Shown piece after piece: positions 13,433 to 14,033 of a stretch of DNA of 14,033 bases. The notes below the pieces were generated by a model. It was not told the origin of the DNA, ran no database searches, and saw only the letters and a program-made list of their open reading frames with translations. Source of the DNA: an uncultured Parabacteroides sp. (GTDB lineage: Bacteria; Bacteroidota; Bacteroidia; Bacteroidales; Tannerellaceae); NCBI GenBank assembly GCA_910577325.1, contig CAJTMR010000045.1:1-14033 (forward strand), given 5' to 3'. Position numbers and translations under genes: made by a program. Position 1 is the first letter of the stretch. Each line of letters starts with the position of its first letter.

Positions 13433-13867
13433 TTAGTCGTTTATTTCTATATAATCTATAATAATACCTGCGCGATGCAATAGATTGCAACCATCTTCTA
13501 CCCTATATTTTTCGGAATAAACAACCCGCTTGATCCCTGACTGGATGATAAGCTTGGCACATTCAATACAAGGAGCAGAAGTGACATAGATCGTTGCACC
13601 TTTACTGCTGTTGGACGAAGCAGCCACTTTTGTAATGGCATTGGCTTCCGCATGTAGAACATAAGGTCTGGTAACATTGTTTTCATCTTCACAAATATTC
13701 TCGAAACCAGATGGCGTACCATTATATCCATCAGAGATAATCATTTGGTCCTTTACTATCAGAGCTCCAACTTGACGTCTCTTGCAATAGGAATTTTCTG
13801 CCCATACGGTCGCCATCCTAAGATAGCGTTTATCCAACTCGAGTTGCTTTTCTTTCTTATCGCACAT
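13433..13867 (-). CDS. Deoxycytidylate (dCMP) deaminase family protein, ComEB-like
   Basis: A 144-aa zinc enzyme that deaminates dCMP to dUMP, feeding dTMP synthesis. The zinc site is complete: HAEANAI (H72, with catalytic E74) and APCIECAK (C100 and C103). NGTPSGFENICEDE (49-62), with a Cys-containing loop, is typical of dCMP deaminases rather than plain cytidine deaminases. Length is normal (about 145-150 aa). It is first in a three-gene unit: the S41 peptidase follows after 11 nt and the cyclo-ligase after that. A TACCTTTG box lies 34 nt upstream, and a terminator from the preceding gene isolates it. Grouping with the cyclo-ligase fits, since thymidylate synthase uses dUMP and a folate cofactor. 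Confidence 0.93.
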   Translation of the reverse strand: MCDKKEKQLELDKRYLRMATVWAENSYCKRRQVGALIVKDQMIISDGYNGTPSGFENICEDENNVTRPYVLHAEANAITKVAASSNSSKGATIYVTSAPCIECAKLIIQSGIKRVVYSEKYRVEDGCNLLHRAGIIIDYIEIND

Positions 13868-13901
13868 CGTCTTCTGAATTTATATAACTTTTAATAGTAG
13901 G

Positions 13902-13909
13902 CAAAGGTA
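13902..13909 (-). promoter_or_regulatory. Bacteroidetes -7 box for the dCMP deaminase operon
   Basis: TACCTTTG on the minus strand matches TAnnTTTG, 34 nt before the start codon. A TTG at 13926-13928 lies 16 nt upstream, closer than the usual spacing. It sits between the upstream terminator and the first gene, where a promoter is needed. Confidence 0.6.
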
Positions 13910-14000
13910 CATATATTTGAGATAACAATGAATAGAGTTTAAATTTTTTGTTTTACAGCAAGACCAAGATTCATTATACCCCACGAAAACCATCCCCAAC

Positions 14001-14033
14001 AAAAAAAGCCGACCCAAGACTGGATCGGCTTTC
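14001..14033 (-). terminator. Intrinsic terminator of the gene beyond the right edge
   Basis: AAAGCCGA (14005-14012) pairs with TCGGCTTT (14025-14032), continuing past one mismatch with CCC against GG plus G, around the loop AAGACT. On the minus strand the stem is followed by seven T (complement of 14001-14007), so it ends a minus-strand transcript from outside the window. The plus-strand side is cut by the window end, so bidirectionality cannot be judged. Confidence 0.75.

Overview
The window looks like chromosomal DNA of a gut Bacteroidales bacterium, probably Parabacteroides or a close relative. This rests on the protein types, on TAnnTTTG-type -7 promoter boxes upstream of several genes, on the near absence of Shine-Dalgarno sequences, and on moderate GC with an A/T-rich intergenic style. 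The genus is inferred from recalled similarity, not from a search.

Layout. (1) 65-4766, minus strand: a glycogen or alpha-glucan operon. It is read from a good TTTG-N20-TACTTTTG promoter through a debranching enzyme (GH133 type), a glycogen-synthase-like GT4/GT5 glycosyltransferase and a GH57 alpha-amylase-like protein, and ends at a strong bidirectional terminator. (2) 4767-5754: about 1 kb without an intact gene. It holds a short coding-like remnant and an unusual 587-bp structure with roughly 105-bp imperfect inverted arms. Each arm carries six copies of an ATGATAG-type heptamer in mirror-image order, around a GC-rich core. This is the least explained part of the window and resembles a non-autonomous mobile element or a multi-site protein-binding locus. 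(3) 5755-7849, plus strand: an M3 zinc metallopeptidase (Dcp/OpdA type) behind a TACCTTTG box. (4) 8045-9288, minus strand: a membrane-anchored TPR protein, then ribH, with a terminator-like hairpin squeezed between them. (5) 9398-11226, plus strand: recF, a DUF721 (DciA-type) gene overlapping it by ATGA, and a DUF1232/YkvA membrane protein. (6) 11228-13909, minus strand: a dCMP deaminase, an S41 C-terminal processing peptidase and a 5-formyltetrahydrofolate cyclo-ligase. The last two overlap by about 95 nt. The final 33 bases are a terminator serving a minus-strand gene beyond the window.

The glycogen genes plausibly act together: synthase for elongation, debranching enzyme and GH57 protein for remodelling. 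The recF-DUF721 pair suggests replication and repair, with DUF721 a candidate replicative-helicase loader. The dCMP deaminase and cyclo-ligase both serve nucleotide and one-carbon metabolism. Apart from the inverted-arm element, most of the window is ordinary core genome.
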